DNA from: Capronia americana
Lineage: Eukaryota > Ascomycota > Eurotiomycetes > Chaetothyriales > Herpotrichiellaceae
Direction: 5' to 3'
DNA: 64,000 nt
Assembly (NCBI GenBank): GCA_016110215.1
Contig: JADWQD010000006.1
Span: 1,922,001-1,986,000, forward strand
Shown here: in pieces, positions 23,265 through 33,097 of the stretch
Position numbering within the stretch: position 1 is the stretch's first letter
Layout of the letters: the number at the start of each line of letters is the position of its first letter
Made by a program: the position numbers and the translations under genes
The notes under the pieces: generated by a model
What the model saw: the letters and a program-made list of their open reading frames with translations, nothing else
Database searches by the model: none
What the model was told of the DNA's origin: nothing

Positions 23265-23915
23265 TCAGCGAAAAGTACTCCACGCCACTGCGGTCGAAAT
23301 TGCCAGAACTAGCATCACGATAGAGGCAACTGCCGAGCTTGGTGCACCCGAGGGTTGGCCCACCAGGACACCAGAAACACTCGAGAAGGCGCTGGCAGCT
23401 CCTGAGGTCACGGTTGAGAAACCACCGCCCACCACGGACGTCACAGTCGAGTAAACTCCACCAACGACTGAGGTTACAGTTGAGCAGACAGCTCCGCCGC
23501 AGGGATTGTGCGTCGTGATCGTGGTCACGCTGGCGCTCGGTTGCGACGTGACAGTAATGATGCTCGGGCCGTTAGGAATGGTACTGATAATGATAATGCC
23601 TCCACCGCCTGCAGTGGTGGTCGGAGTCGGCGTTATGGTAATTGTCGAAGGCTGTATTGTCGTCGTTCTGATAGTTGGCGTCGGAGTAGGTGTCGGTGGA
23701 TAGTAAGGTGAAGATCCATCACAGACTTGGCCTGCTGGACAGCACCCAGGCGTTCCGTCCCTGTTTTGCCAGTAGCAAACGTTGGGATAAGGACAGCATA
23801 ACTGCTCAAATATGCTATTGCCCGCACAGTACGGATTTTGATCTGTCCCGCACGAGTTCTGGGCGACACATCGTAGCACCAGGACGGAGAGGATTGTCAC
23901 TATGACGGGGAACAT
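23265..23915 (-). CDS. Small Cys-rich, Ser/Thr-rich secreted protein, probably GPI-anchored
   Basis: Single exon, 216 residues. Signal peptide MFPVIVTILSVLVLRCVAQ, then a compact Cys-rich domain (about 22-66) with a pattern SCGTDQNPYC, QLCCPYPNVCYW, GCCPAGQVC: eight cysteines including two CC pairs. Next comes a Pro/Thr-rich stalk (PPTPTPTPT..., about 70-105) and a Val/Ser/Thr repeat region (VCSTVTSVVGG, VYSTVTSVVGGG, FSTVTSG). The C-terminus is a hydrophobic tail (AVASIVMLVLAISTAVAW) after small residues (SGAPSS), the arrangement of a GPI-attachment signal. This suggests a heavily O-glycosylated cell-wall or plasma-membrane protein. It looks like members of the fungal Cys-rich wall-protein families but cannot be named, and no enzymatic function can be inferred. 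Confidence 0.8.
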   Translation of the reverse strand: MFPVIVTILSVLVLRCVAQNSCGTDQNPYCAGNSIFEQLCCPYPNVCYWQNRDGTPGCCPAGQVCDGSSPYYPPTPTPTPTIRTTTIQPSTITITPTPTTTAGGGGIIIISTIPNGPSIITVTSQPSASVTTITTHNPCGGAVCSTVTSVVGGVYSTVTSVVGGGFSTVTSGAASAFSSVSGVLVGQPSGAPSSAVASIVMLVLAISTAVAWSTFR

Positions 23916-24970
23916 GATGCTCGCGACACAACAGCTGGGGAGGGCGGATTGTCCGCCATCTCAAAAACGGGAGGCTGGGGATTATATTCGATGCAAAAGG
24001 GCCGGAGCAGCATGGAACTTGGACAGCTGCCACGCGCTGCGATGTTCTTAGCTGCCGTGGGTCAGCAGCTCCGGAGGTGGAACACGGCCACCATGGCCAT
24101 GTCCAAGGTTGATGATGACGGTTGCGGCTACGGACACCTTGGAGGAGCTTGAAGCTTGACCCAGGTGAAAACGACGATGGTCAGCAGCCAATGGAGAAGC
24201 TGAGGAGGTCTGTTCCTGGGATGGACCAGTGACCAGTCTGCTTGAACAGGAGCTAGTTGCTGTAAGAAGGTAGTACGAAGTAGGAACTCTGCTTGCATGA
24301 TGCACAGCACAAGCACCAGGCGAGGTCGAGCTGCACACAATGCTGCCTCGGCTGGCCTCGACTGTAGGCGTCACGGGGGCTGATAGGCTCCATCGATAAC
24401 GGCGATAGGCGCCCCACGCCCCGCACAAGAAACCGCCCTGCGCGATGCACACTTATGCCGCACTTGGCCGTCACCATCGTCGCCTGTCGAATGCTCCGGG
24501 CAGCCTTGGTCATTCTCCTGAGCCCGCAAGCAGACCAAGTCGGTCATACGTATTGATGTGCTAAGCGAATCCCCCCAGGCATGTGTCTGTCCAAGCTTCC
24601 AGCACCAGCTGCTTCTTCGGACGCTTCCTTGCCTCCTTGAGGCCTTGAGTCTCGGCAGAGGCTGTGCAGTTTCATTTATTGGTCGCTCGCCTGCGTCCCG
24701 CCTGCGGCCAAGAGCTGCTTCCCACTGGCAGGCATGATGATTTGATCTACCAGCGAAACCGCGAACACACCCGCTCGCTAACTCGTTGCAAGCAATACTG
24801 TTGATCACTGTCAAACTCTACTCACTTCCACCTCTTATGAGCACGCGCCATCTCGCATCTCGCTCACCGTAAGTCATTGCATGTTAGGTCTTTTCGCTTA
24901 CAGAGAGAAGACTTTCCACCTCAGTATCATAGGCCTATAGTCAAGGAGGGCTTATACTCCTCACCTCACC
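23916..24970. other. Divergent upstream region, no gene supported
   Basis: Shared upstream of the GPI-type protein gene (minus) and the USP gene (plus). Frames at 24048..24452 and 24371..24814 (minus) lack any domain, secretion signal or clean splice context. Confidence 0.45.
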
Positions 24971-27053
24971 ATGAGCCGGCCTCCTTCGAGGTCTCGCGCT
25001 CCTATGAGCATGGAGGCCCTCTTGGACGAGGAGAATCGGGAGGTTCTAGCAGCCCTCGACCGAGATATGAGACGTGCCTCGAGTCCCGTGCCCAAGTTCA
25101 GACCTACGAGAACAGCGACCCCTCCTCCACTCCTCCGCAGTATGCTTGATGTCGATTCTCCCTCTCCTCGACGCAGCTCAATAGCCGGAATTGGCGTGGG
25201 AATTACAAGTCCCACGACTGCCAGCAGACTGGGCAAAGAACTCGATCCCACCGATCCCAGTAGCTGGACCTCACCTCATTCCAGCAAACCCAATTCACCC
25301 GTCCTCACAAAGGCATCCCCAGTCGTCACGCGACAGCGGAACTCCTCAGAAACTGATCGTCCGGTCGGGCTGCCCAAGATAGAAACAGATGACAAGCGTG
25401 GCTTTGAGCAGAACTATCAGTTTGATCTCGCTTCGATCCCGTCCAGCGGGCCGGTCTCTCGTTCACCCACAGATGGCAAAAGACCTCGAGAAGGGTCAGG
25501 TTCGGCAATGGCTGCTGCATTGTCGGGGGATCTGTCTTCATTACACGTTGGCTTGCCTGGAGCAGGGCGTGGGAAGCAGAAGTCCGCCACAGCTGCTGCC
25601 AGTCATTCGAGATCTCCGTCATCCCCAACTCGTAAGCCAGAGACTTCGAAGTCTGGACTTCTCAGCCCTAATAGCCCACCCGCTCCTTTGACAACGAACT
25701 CTGGCACCGTAGTGGATGACCAGGCTCATCTTCGATTGACCCAGACCAAGTCAGGTAGTTTCTCGACGCTCACCGAAGACTCGGAGGAGCCCGGTCGGAT
25801 TACGAAGGACGATGTCAGCGGTGAAGAAGACGCCGTGGATAGTGAGGAAGACGAGAGCAGTGACGAGGACGAGACTAGAGGTCGGCCCGAAAGACGGAAG
25901 CTTTCTGCTAACGGTAGTGCACCGGATGTGAAATCTCCCAACTCAAGTGCCACGCCGTCACCAGAGGATGTCAAACGGGTCTCGCACTCCCAGCAGTTTG
26001 TCAAGTCACTGCTCGAGCCGTCCATTTCCATCACCAGCCCAACTGGGGAGAAACTCACCGATAGCAAGGGAGGGGCAGGCACGCCGGCAAGACGGTCTTC
26101 TGTGGCGTCTGCAACCGATGACGAGGACGACGAAGCGGCCGCTATCAGAAAGGCAAAGTCGCTGGGGCTGAACGAATCCCAGCTTGACACGACAGTGCCT
26201 GGGCGGCACGTGCAGATGGTCCTGCGAGGCAATTGGGCTCAGTTCCAACAGGAAGCGGAAGCTGGGAAACGGACGACCAGGCTTTATCTTCTTTGCTCCG
26301 ATATGAGTGTCGAGGCAAGCTATGCGATGGAATGGGTGGTAGGCACGATGATGAGAGACGGGGATACTCTTCTTGCCATTTACGCCATGGAAGACGAGAA
26401 TGCCGCAAAGACGACCGAATCGGAAAGAGAAGTTCTGACCGCGGAAGGGAATAAGGCTGGTAAAGACGCTTCAGAAGTTATGGCCACCCTGACGCGGCAG
26501 ACGACCCAAGGGGGTGGTTCCAGTTCTGGTTGGGGCAAGGAAGCTAAATACACTCCGGCAATTGAAGCAGAGAGTTTGACTGGCAGTGTCGATGCGAGGA
26601 AGGTCTCCAGGAAAGAGATGGATCGGCTGAAGGCTGTGGAGGCTCTGAAAAACGATTTCCTGAAATTGGTGCGGAAGACTCCTCTGCAAGTGAGATGTAT
26701 GATTGAGGTCATTCATTGCAAGAGTCCGAAGCATCTGATACTTGGGGCGGTCTGTTTCCTTTGCACCCGCTTGTTACAATGGCTAATTCTTCCACCAGAT
26801 CGACGAACTCGAGCCGACACTCTGCGTAGTAGGTACGCGCGGCCGCAGCTCTCTGAAGGGGGTCCTCCTCGGTTCTTTTTCCAACTACCTCGTCACGAAA
26901 TCGTCTGTGCCCGTTATGGTTGCTCGAAGGAGAATGAAGAAATCCCATTCCGGGCCCCTCATCAGCAGCTCCAAGATACGCCTGAAGAACAACCTGACGG
27001 CCAGCAATTTCCCAATGAAGCGCAAGGGTCTGACCCAGGCGAGAATTGATTAG
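24971..27053 (+). CDS. Universal stress protein (UspA) domain protein with long disordered N-terminus
   Basis: Two exons, 24971..26749 and 26799..27053; the 49 bp intron has the weak donor GTCTGT and acceptor CACCAG and joins HLILGA to IDELEPTLCVVGTRGR. Predicted 677 residues. The first 400 residues are Ser/Pro-rich with acidic patches (EDAVDSEEDESSDEDETRG). The UspA domain occupies about 433-650: TRLYLLCSDMSVEASYAMEW, DTLLAIYAM, then after splicing VVGTRGRSSLKGVLLGSFSN and the end strand SSVPVMVARRR. The GTRGRSxLKG..GS pattern is the ATP-binding type G-x2-G-x9-G-(S/T) loop. Fungal proteins of this architecture are widespread and poorly characterised; a stress or nucleotide-sensing role is inferred. 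The protein ends QARID at the TAG at 27051, but the same frame stays open afterwards (see next entry). Confidence 0.9.
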
Positions 27054-27479
27054 AAGTCAAAGACAGGCAGCGTAAGAGGCAGGAGACGTTCCGAGGCTCC
27101 GGCGGAGGCGACGGACTCGAGGGTGGATTGGAAATCAGAAAAGGAAAACCACAAGCAAAGGTGGCAAGCGAAAGAAGCCGAGTGGGAGGAAGCGGCCAAG
27201 GCGGAAGGTAAAGGCAAGCACATGGTCCGACGATCTATCTGGACAGATGCCAAAAACGACGATGCTGGAGTTGTCGAGGGTGAGCAAGCGGCCAGCAGCA
27301 GCCCTGGATTGTTCCGGCGCATGTTCGAAAAGGGAGAATCCAGCAGCCCACGCAGCTCTGCCAGAAGACTGTCCATACACAGCGATCCCGGAAAGTGCGA
27401 CAGTTCCGGTCACCTGCGACGGCCATCGTCGACTTCTGAGCTGCTTTGTCCACCACTCTCTCGAACCGATCTTCTATGA
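27054..27479 (+). other. Open frame continuing in phase after the USP stop codon
   Basis: Directly after the TAG at 27051-27053 the same frame has 141 further codons before a TGA at 27477. The stretch looks coding rather than random: it is rich in charged residues and Trp (DWKSEKENHKQRWQ, EAEWEEAAKAEGKGK) and has basic/serine motifs (GLFRRMFEKGESSSPRSS, ARRLSIHS). It could be a C-terminal extension reached by stop-codon readthrough, the remains of a longer ancestral protein, or an exon of another transcript. No intron that removes the TAG and keeps the USP C-terminus could be found. Confidence 0.4.
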
Positions 27480-28332
27480 AGGTAGAGGCGTGCAACCTGG
27501 AGAGGGGTTGTAGAGACCTGGGAGAGTTGGGTTGAGCGAAATGGCAGCTGGTATTCTAAGGGACAGGACATGGACCGGGCGGGCTTCCAAAATTGAAAAT
27601 GCATTATGATGATGAGCGACAACATCGAAATGAGACGACAGATGGTTATACCCACAGCAGACAGCTTGTCAACGAGTGTATAGTGTACACAGGGGCCTCT
27701 TTTAGAGCTGAGATCCCACTCTACATAGAGATCTTAGCCTCTTATTTTGCGGCTTCTCTCAGGACCCGTCGTCGTGGTTCCCTTCTCGAGTCTTTGCTTA
27801 ATGATGCTCGTCGTCCTCTAAATGCACGTAGACGTTTGCAACCGTGTTTGGTGTCATTCTACTGCCATCGTGGCAGTCTTTGGCAGTCTTTGTCCGACCT
27901 GATACCGACCTTGGACAAGCACCCAACACATCGCTCGGAGCGTCGTTGATGCTATTGCAGTGCAACAAGCGTGTGGTCTCCACGCACTCCCCTCGTCCAG
28001 TGAAGCGTTCAAGGACATTGCTGCCGGTCGGTGCCTCCAATGGGGAGCCAACCCCGTGGCCGTGGCCGATTGTCTGTTCCATCGAGAATCAGACAGTCCT
28101 CGGTTGCGGATACTGCGAACGGATTACACGGCCGGTTGGGAACTGTCAGGAATTCATCCGTCCACATGGCGTAACGTGCGTCAATCGCGCATAGGGGACC
28201 CGGGCTTCTGTGTGTGTTTGTGTGTGTGTGTACTGTGCTCTCTACCTGTGATCCTCCACGCACGGTCTCACACACTCGTCTCGACTCGGCTCAGCTCAGC
28301 GCAGCGCAGCCAAACTCGTCTCAGCGCGGCTC
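27480..28332. other. Intergenic region between convergent genes
   Basis: Contains a TG-dinucleotide tract at about 28209-28230 and a CTCAGCGCAGCGCAG-type tract at about 28293-28330. No gene supported. Confidence 0.5.
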
Positions 28333-29157
28333 TCAACGCGACAAATCCACCTCCATCATCCTCTTCTTCGGGTTACGCGGCTGCTGTTCCTGCCGTCTCC
28401 TCTCTTCGGGCGATATGTCGTCTACATTCGTGACGGGCGTGGGTGCCGCCCGCCTATCTGATGACACATCAGCTTGATGACCCTCCTTGGCGACGGCCAG
28501 AATCTCCCCCTCCAACCCGGGGACGTACTCCCACGGGACGCCCGCGTCGTCGAGCATCCTCAGCGCCTGGCTGTCCTGGACGAAGGTGCCCGGTTCGCGC
28601 GCGCCGAAGACGACCTTCCGGATCCCGCCGTCAGGGTTGTTGTTGCCCGTGCGCGTGGCGATGATTCTCTGCACGCACGGCGTCGCGCCGCTGAGACGCA
28701 GCCCGCACGGCTCGAGGGTCGTGTACAGGTAGACGTTCCGCGCGGGGGTCAATATCGCGGCTAAGGCGGCGGCGGCGGCTTTTTCCTCGTGCTGGTCCTG
28801 TCCCTTGTGCGATTGCGATTGCGATTGCGATTGCGATTGCGTTGGCGTTTGCTTCTGCTCTGCATCGGCATGTTCTCGCGCCAGCTTGGCCAGCGCATTC
28901 TGCTCGGCGTGGGTGTTGCCTTCGAGTTCGAGCGTGTAGCCCGTGGAGAGGATGTCGCCTTCGGGCGGACGGTCGTCGCCTCCTACGCGGGCGCCGGGGG
29001 AGGAGGAGGAGGAGGAGGAGGAACCGGTGGCAGGGAACGACACGATCACGCAGCCGACGCGAAAGTTCGTGGGTTTGGGTGGTGAGAGGCGCGCGAGCGA
29101 GAGGGCTCGCCTCAGGTAGTGCAGGTGTGTTGATTCCGAGGGGCCAGTGCCGGACAT
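28333..29157 (-). CDS. Riboflavin-pathway DRAP deaminase (Rib2-type cytidine-deaminase fold)
   Basis: Single exon, 274 residues from the ATG at 29157 (MSGTGPSESTHLHYL); an in-frame ATG at 29220 is less likely. Deaminase core: RVGCVIV, STGYTLELEGNTHAEQNAL (zinc ligand His and catalytic Glu in HAE) and YTTLEPCGLRLSGATPCVQRI (two zinc-ligand cysteines), then EPGTFVQDSQALRMLDDAG and VPGLEGEILAVAKEGH. This order matches the C-terminal deaminase half of yeast Rib2, which deaminates 2,5-diamino-6-ribitylamino-pyrimidinone 5'-phosphate. The pseudouridine-synthase half of Rib2 is absent. Two low-complexity insertions interrupt the domain: a run of eight Ser before residue 60 and five Ser-Gln repeats between HAE and the Cys motif. 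The acidic/basic tail ends KKRMMEVDLSR. Confidence 0.88.
   Translation of the reverse strand: MSGTGPSESTHLHYLRRALSLARLSPPKPTNFRVGCVIVSFPATGSSSSSSSSPGARVGGDDRPPEGDILSTGYTLELEGNTHAEQNALAKLAREHADAEQKQTPTQSQSQSQSQSHKGQDQHEEKAAAAALAAILTPARNVYLYTTLEPCGLRLSGATPCVQRIIATRTGNNNPDGGIRKVVFGAREPGTFVQDSQALRMLDDAGVPWEYVPGLEGEILAVAKEGHQADVSSDRRAAPTPVTNVDDISPEERRRQEQQPRNPKKRMMEVDLSR
28809..28838. repeat. Coding hexanucleotide repeat (GCGATT)5
   Basis: Five perfect copies of GCGATT on the plus strand. Read on the minus strand inside the deaminase gene they encode alternating Ser-Gln, in an insertion between the two zinc-binding motifs. Confidence 0.95.
29000..29022. repeat. Coding GGA trinucleotide repeat
   Basis: A run of GGA units on the plus strand, read as TCC codons on the minus strand and encoding the poly-Ser tract near the N-terminus of the riboflavin deaminase. 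Confidence 0.9.
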
Positions 29158-29788
29158 GTTTGTCTCTTGTAATTGAACGAGGTCTCCAAGGGAGAGGTTA
29201 CTGTGAACGCCCGAGAACAATCATCAGTGAATGTCAGTCCCTCCTCGCAAAGATGACGAATGCGGGGAATGGACAAGGCTGATGATACAAAAGTCAGATA
29301 CAAGTGAGGTGCAATCAGTTCGAATTCACACTGTAGCACCTTACCATATCGGATAATTCAACAGATTGCACAGATGAATGAGATTGACTGAGAACGGAAA
29401 CAGCCACTCTATTCTTTTATTCGATTTCATTTTCCCAGGGCCCATGTCCCTGTATACATGGCCTCGACTGTGTGTGGAAGTACCCGTAGATCTCAAGCAT
29501 TCTCGTCCACCACATGTCGCCAGAATGCTCTGCCTGCTCATTTGCGAGCTTTATCTGCTTTTGTTCTGTTCTCTGTCCGTCGCGTTTCTCGCATGCCCTG
29601 CTCCATACCTGTTGTCCAGAGTCGAAATACCACCTGAGAAAAGAACAACTGCCCCCCGGTCCCAAATACACCAGGGTATCATGGTATCATATGGAAATTT
29701 GGCCTCAATGCGCAAAGAAAGAAACATGCTCCCAGAAGCGAATCAACCCCGTGAACCCAGATAAAGAAGAAGGGAAAAATTATTCTCC
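29158..29788. other. Intergenic region, tandem minus-strand genes
   Basis: Upstream region of the riboflavin deaminase and downstream region of the WD40 gene. No gene supported. Confidence 0.5.
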
Positions 29789-32700
29789 TCAAGCTGACGG
29801 TGCCGCCGCACCTTCAGCCTCCGTCAGTTTTGTCGGAGAGTCAACCATCTTTGACTCGGCCAGCAAAGCTGCCAATTGCTCAACGTCGCTCGCTCTCGGA
29901 GCTTTGACGTGCTCCTTTTTGCCCGCTGCATCGACTTCCCGTTTTTGCGCCAGGATCGTCCTATCTTTCCTCTCCCTGATGGTTTTCAGTAGCCCCGAGA
30001 CCTGGTATTCGAGATCGTTCAGATCGACAGTTTCCTTGCTGCTGACCAATTTCTTCTTGTAGATTTTTAACATCCGTGCGGCTTGATCTGTCGCCATTGC
30101 CAGACTCCCAAACTCAGAAGCATGACTCATACTCTGCCTCCGGCCCTGCATTGTCGCCTGCGCACGCAGGTCTGAGGGCACAGAAGGGGCCCGTCGCAAT
30201 CGACCATTGTTAGCCATTTGCCGCTGCTTGGGTGTTGCGGGAACCGGTATGGCCGGTGGCGATGGTGACCGCTCCGAAAGAGCCCCTGCTCTTTGCTCAG
30301 CGTCCTTCCTGAGTTCGGTTCGGGATCGGTGGCTTCTTAGTTTTGCTCGCACCGGCGGCGAAGGTGAACGCCGAGGGTCAAGACCGGCAGTTTTGGGCGA
30401 CCTGGCGCTCCTTGGCCGTGCCTCTACGTCGCCTCTTGGTCTCTCTTCCACATCCTCAATCGAGGTGGCAAGAACAAGCCTCGAAGTCTTCCGCTTCAGC
30501 CGTGCAGGCGACAATGAACGCACAGAAGACGGTGATAGCTGGCCGCTAGCTCCCGTGAGATCTGCTATCTCAATCTTGCTCAACACTTTCCTCATTGGTG
30601 GGAGCGATGCAGGAGTCCGTTTAGCCGCCTCGGGCTCCTCGTTCACCAGTCCTAGCCCTGCAAGCTGCTCGTGCGGGAATCCTGGAGTAGCCGACGAAGA
30701 CTTCAGCACGTTCCAGATCAAGATCGTTCCATCCAGGCCTGTGCTAACAAACAGGGACTGAGAGGCAGACGTGGAATGTGCAGACTGCTCGAGGAGTGCG
30801 ACATCACTCACTCCCTCTGTGTGGCCAGATTCTCTTACGAGCAGAGACATGTTCTCACGGTACAACCGAATTGACTTGTCGATTGAGCAGTGCCCGATGA
30901 GCATCTTTTGCGCGCCATCTGTGCTGTCCTGACCGGAAAAGGTGATCATTGAGTTGAGAAAGACGGTATCGTTGGTTTCAGGGTCTCCGGCCTTGTACGA
31001 ATCGAGCAAAGTACCCATCGAGACATCAACTCTCGTCACGCAACGGTCCATGGTGGAGACCGCCAGTGTGCTTTCACTGAGCATAGCCATCGACAAGGGT
31101 GAGCTCTTCAGGCTTAGGACTTTGGTGGTAAGATATACCACTGACTTCGAACCGCCCTCTTCTCGCACCACACGATCCCGAATGACCAGGGAGCGATCTG
31201 CCGAGCAAGACAGTAACCTCGCGCCTTCATTGGAGAACAGCACCTCATTGACCGCTCCCACATGATCATCCATCGTTTGCACGAGTGAGAAGGCACACTC
31301 ATTGACGTGGAACAACTGCACCATTCGGTCCCTGCTGCAGGTTGCCACTAGCGAAGCAGGATCGAAGATGTCGATGCACGATATCACCGTACTATGGGCC
31401 CGGACCGTGTCGTCGACTTTCCAGTTGCGACTGCTGAGCAGTTTCAACACTCCAAACCGGTCTGCAGCAATAAAGGAATCGTGGCTAGAGAGGTATCGCA
31501 TCCGCGTCAATTCATTTTCGCAGCCCTCATCTTCGGACTCGGTGGGATCAAGAGATATAGACTCTTGCGTCAGCAGGACCCCGTCGGTACCCCAGAACTT
31601 GACCTCTGCGTTCTTGGAATACGTGAAGAAGTCGCCTCGACCCGCAGTTTCTGGAAGGGCCTGAACACCGAGTATAACGCTCTTATGAGCCGCAAACGTG
31701 GGTGACGGCTCGTCCAATTTCGAGGGACCGTTGCTTTGGATCTGCAAGCTGCCATTGTTGTCCAGAGTTATGGTATGATCCCTGAGACCTCCGATTGCAA
31801 TTATACTCTTTTCTGTCTCGTGAAGCAGGCCCATTGAACGGCGAATGGAGAGTCGTGGGGCTTTCGGCCGTGCCCTCTTTAGCGCGGAAGGAATTTCCTT
31901 GCAGAGAGCATCGAAGTCTTCTCGTTGCACTCCTCGCGACGTGCCCATGATCAGCTCTCTCGATGAGGAAGTAAAGGCAATAGAGCTGACAGCAAGGTCA
32001 AGTTTCTTCAGCACTTTCAGCTCCAACACATTTTGAGCCATGTCAACAAGGCAAACATAGCCGGTGTCCGTTCCGATGACCACGTTGCTCTCGTTGACCG
32101 GGACAATGCAGGTAAACGTGCAGTCCACCATGGGGCCTAGGAGTACATTTCTGCCAGCCAGTGGGGTCGGACCGGGACTCGAAGGCTGGGTGTCCAACGG
32201 CTTGTATCGAGGTTTTCTAGTGGGTGACTGTTTCATCGCCGTCTCATTGACGGCCCAGACTCGAATACACCTCGTGCCCACCGTGATCAAGTTATTTCCG
32301 CAGAAAGTCATGTCGCAGATGTTGGCCGTGCATTTGTTCGCCGAGTGGAGCGTCAATTGGCCGGTCCGGGAGTTGAACGACCATATGAAAAGAAAGCCGT
32401 CCTTGTAGTCTCCGAGAGTGGCCAGGTACCTCATATCTGGGCTGAAGGCCACGCAACGCAGGCCATACGTGTGATCGGTCACGATGGAGACCGGTATCTC
32501 GCAGGAAGAGTCTTCGGCCGTGGAGAAAAGTAGGACGCGAGGATTGTACCCTGCCTCTCCCACAGCTAGCCATCGCCCATCGCGACTTAAAGCTACGCAG
32601 GCGACGGTCTTGATACGCTCTCTTGCGGTCCATGTCTGGCTCCCGTTTTCGTCCGACCAGTCTCGACTGGCCGAACCACCACCGTTGTAGTCATCGTGTC

Positions 32701-33097
32701 GCTTCCGAGTCGTAAATGTGCTAATCCTCCTCTTCGACGGCGTGCTTGCCGGCGAGCTATCATAGTAGGAAGTGGGAGGATTCAATGACGGCGCGGTCGG
32801 TCGAGCTTTATAGTATCGATGTGTCGGTGTGCCGTCGGAGGCGAGCTGCGAGAAGACGGCAACTGCGCCGGCGCAATAGGCGTAGGCGTCCGTGTCAGAA
32901 CAACAGGCCAACCCATTGGGACTGTTCGTCGTTGTGCCAATGACCCTCTGTAGTTGCAGCGTGTATTCTGGTGGCCGTGTTTTTCGAGCGATTACCGCTC
33001 CGGTTTTTGGGATGGTTGGCGACGCATTGGGGGTTGCGCGCAAGGACGGGGCTTGGGTGTCTGCTAGCCTGCTTCGAAGACTGTAATGTGAGGACAT
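29789..33097 (-). CDS. WD40-repeat protein, MABP1/WDR62-like
   Basis: Single exon, 1102 residues, unusually long for an intronless gene here. After a basic N-terminus (residues 1-50) it holds about 12 WD repeats making two beta-propellers to about residue 790. Examples: LRCVAFSPDMRYLATLGDYK followed by GFLFIWSF; SCIDIFDPASLVATCSRDRM; GAVNEVLFSNEGARLLSCSA with DRSLVIRD; and FVSTGLDGTILIWNV. The entry VIGTTTNSPNGLACCSDTDA followed by YAYCAGAVAVF is characteristic of the MABP1/WDR62 family, which in animals scaffolds JNK and acts at spindle poles and centrosomes. The C-terminal 300 residues are Ser/Pro/Arg-rich with a predicted coiled coil (about 1015-1070, MLKIYKKKLVSSKETVDLND). The fungal role is not established; a spindle-pole or MAPK scaffold is inferred from animals. 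Confidence 0.88.
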   Translation of the reverse strand: MSSHYSLRSRLADTQAPSLRATPNASPTIPKTGAVIARKTRPPEYTLQLQRVIGTTTNSPNGLACCSDTDAYAYCAGAVAVFSQLASDGTPTHRYYKARPTAPSLNPPTSYYDSSPASTPSKRRISTFTTRKRHDDYNGGGSASRDWSDENGSQTWTARERIKTVACVALSRDGRWLAVGEAGYNPRVLLFSTAEDSSCEIPVSIVTDHTYGLRCVAFSPDMRYLATLGDYKDGFLFIWSFNSRTGQLTLHSANKCTANICDMTFCGNNLITVGTRCIRVWAVNETAMKQSPTRKPRYKPLDTQPSSPGPTPLAGRNVLLGPMVDCTFTCIVPVNESNVVIGTDTGYVCLVDMAQNVLELKVLKKLDLAVSSIAFTSSSRELIMGTSRGVQREDFDALCKEIPSALKRARPKAPRLSIRRSMGLLHETEKSIIAIGGLRDHTITLDNNGSLQIQSNGPSKLDEPSPTFAAHKSVILGVQALPETAGRGDFFTYSKNAEVKFWGTDGVLLTQESISLDPTESEDEGCENELTRMRYLSSHDSFIAADRFGVLKLLSSRNWKVDDTVRAHSTVISCIDIFDPASLVATCSRDRMVQLFHVNECAFSLVQTMDDHVGAVNEVLFSNEGARLLSCSADRSLVIRDRVVREEGGSKSVVYLTTKVLSLKSSPLSMAMLSESTLAVSTMDRCVTRVDVSMGTLLDSYKAGDPETNDTVFLNSMITFSGQDSTDGAQKMLIGHCSIDKSIRLYRENMSLLVRESGHTEGVSDVALLEQSAHSTSASQSLFVSTGLDGTILIWNVLKSSSATPGFPHEQLAGLGLVNEEPEAAKRTPASLPPMRKVLSKIEIADLTGASGQLSPSSVRSLSPARLKRKTSRLVLATSIEDVEERPRGDVEARPRSARSPKTAGLDPRRSPSPPVRAKLRSHRSRTELRKDAEQRAGALSERSPSPPAIPVPATPKQRQMANNGRLRRAPSVPSDLRAQATMQGRRQSMSHASEFGSLAMATDQAARMLKIYKKKLVSSKETVDLNDLEYQVSGLLKTIRERKDRTILAQKREVDAAGKKEHVKAPRASDVEQLAALLAESKMVDSPTKLTEAEGAAAPSA

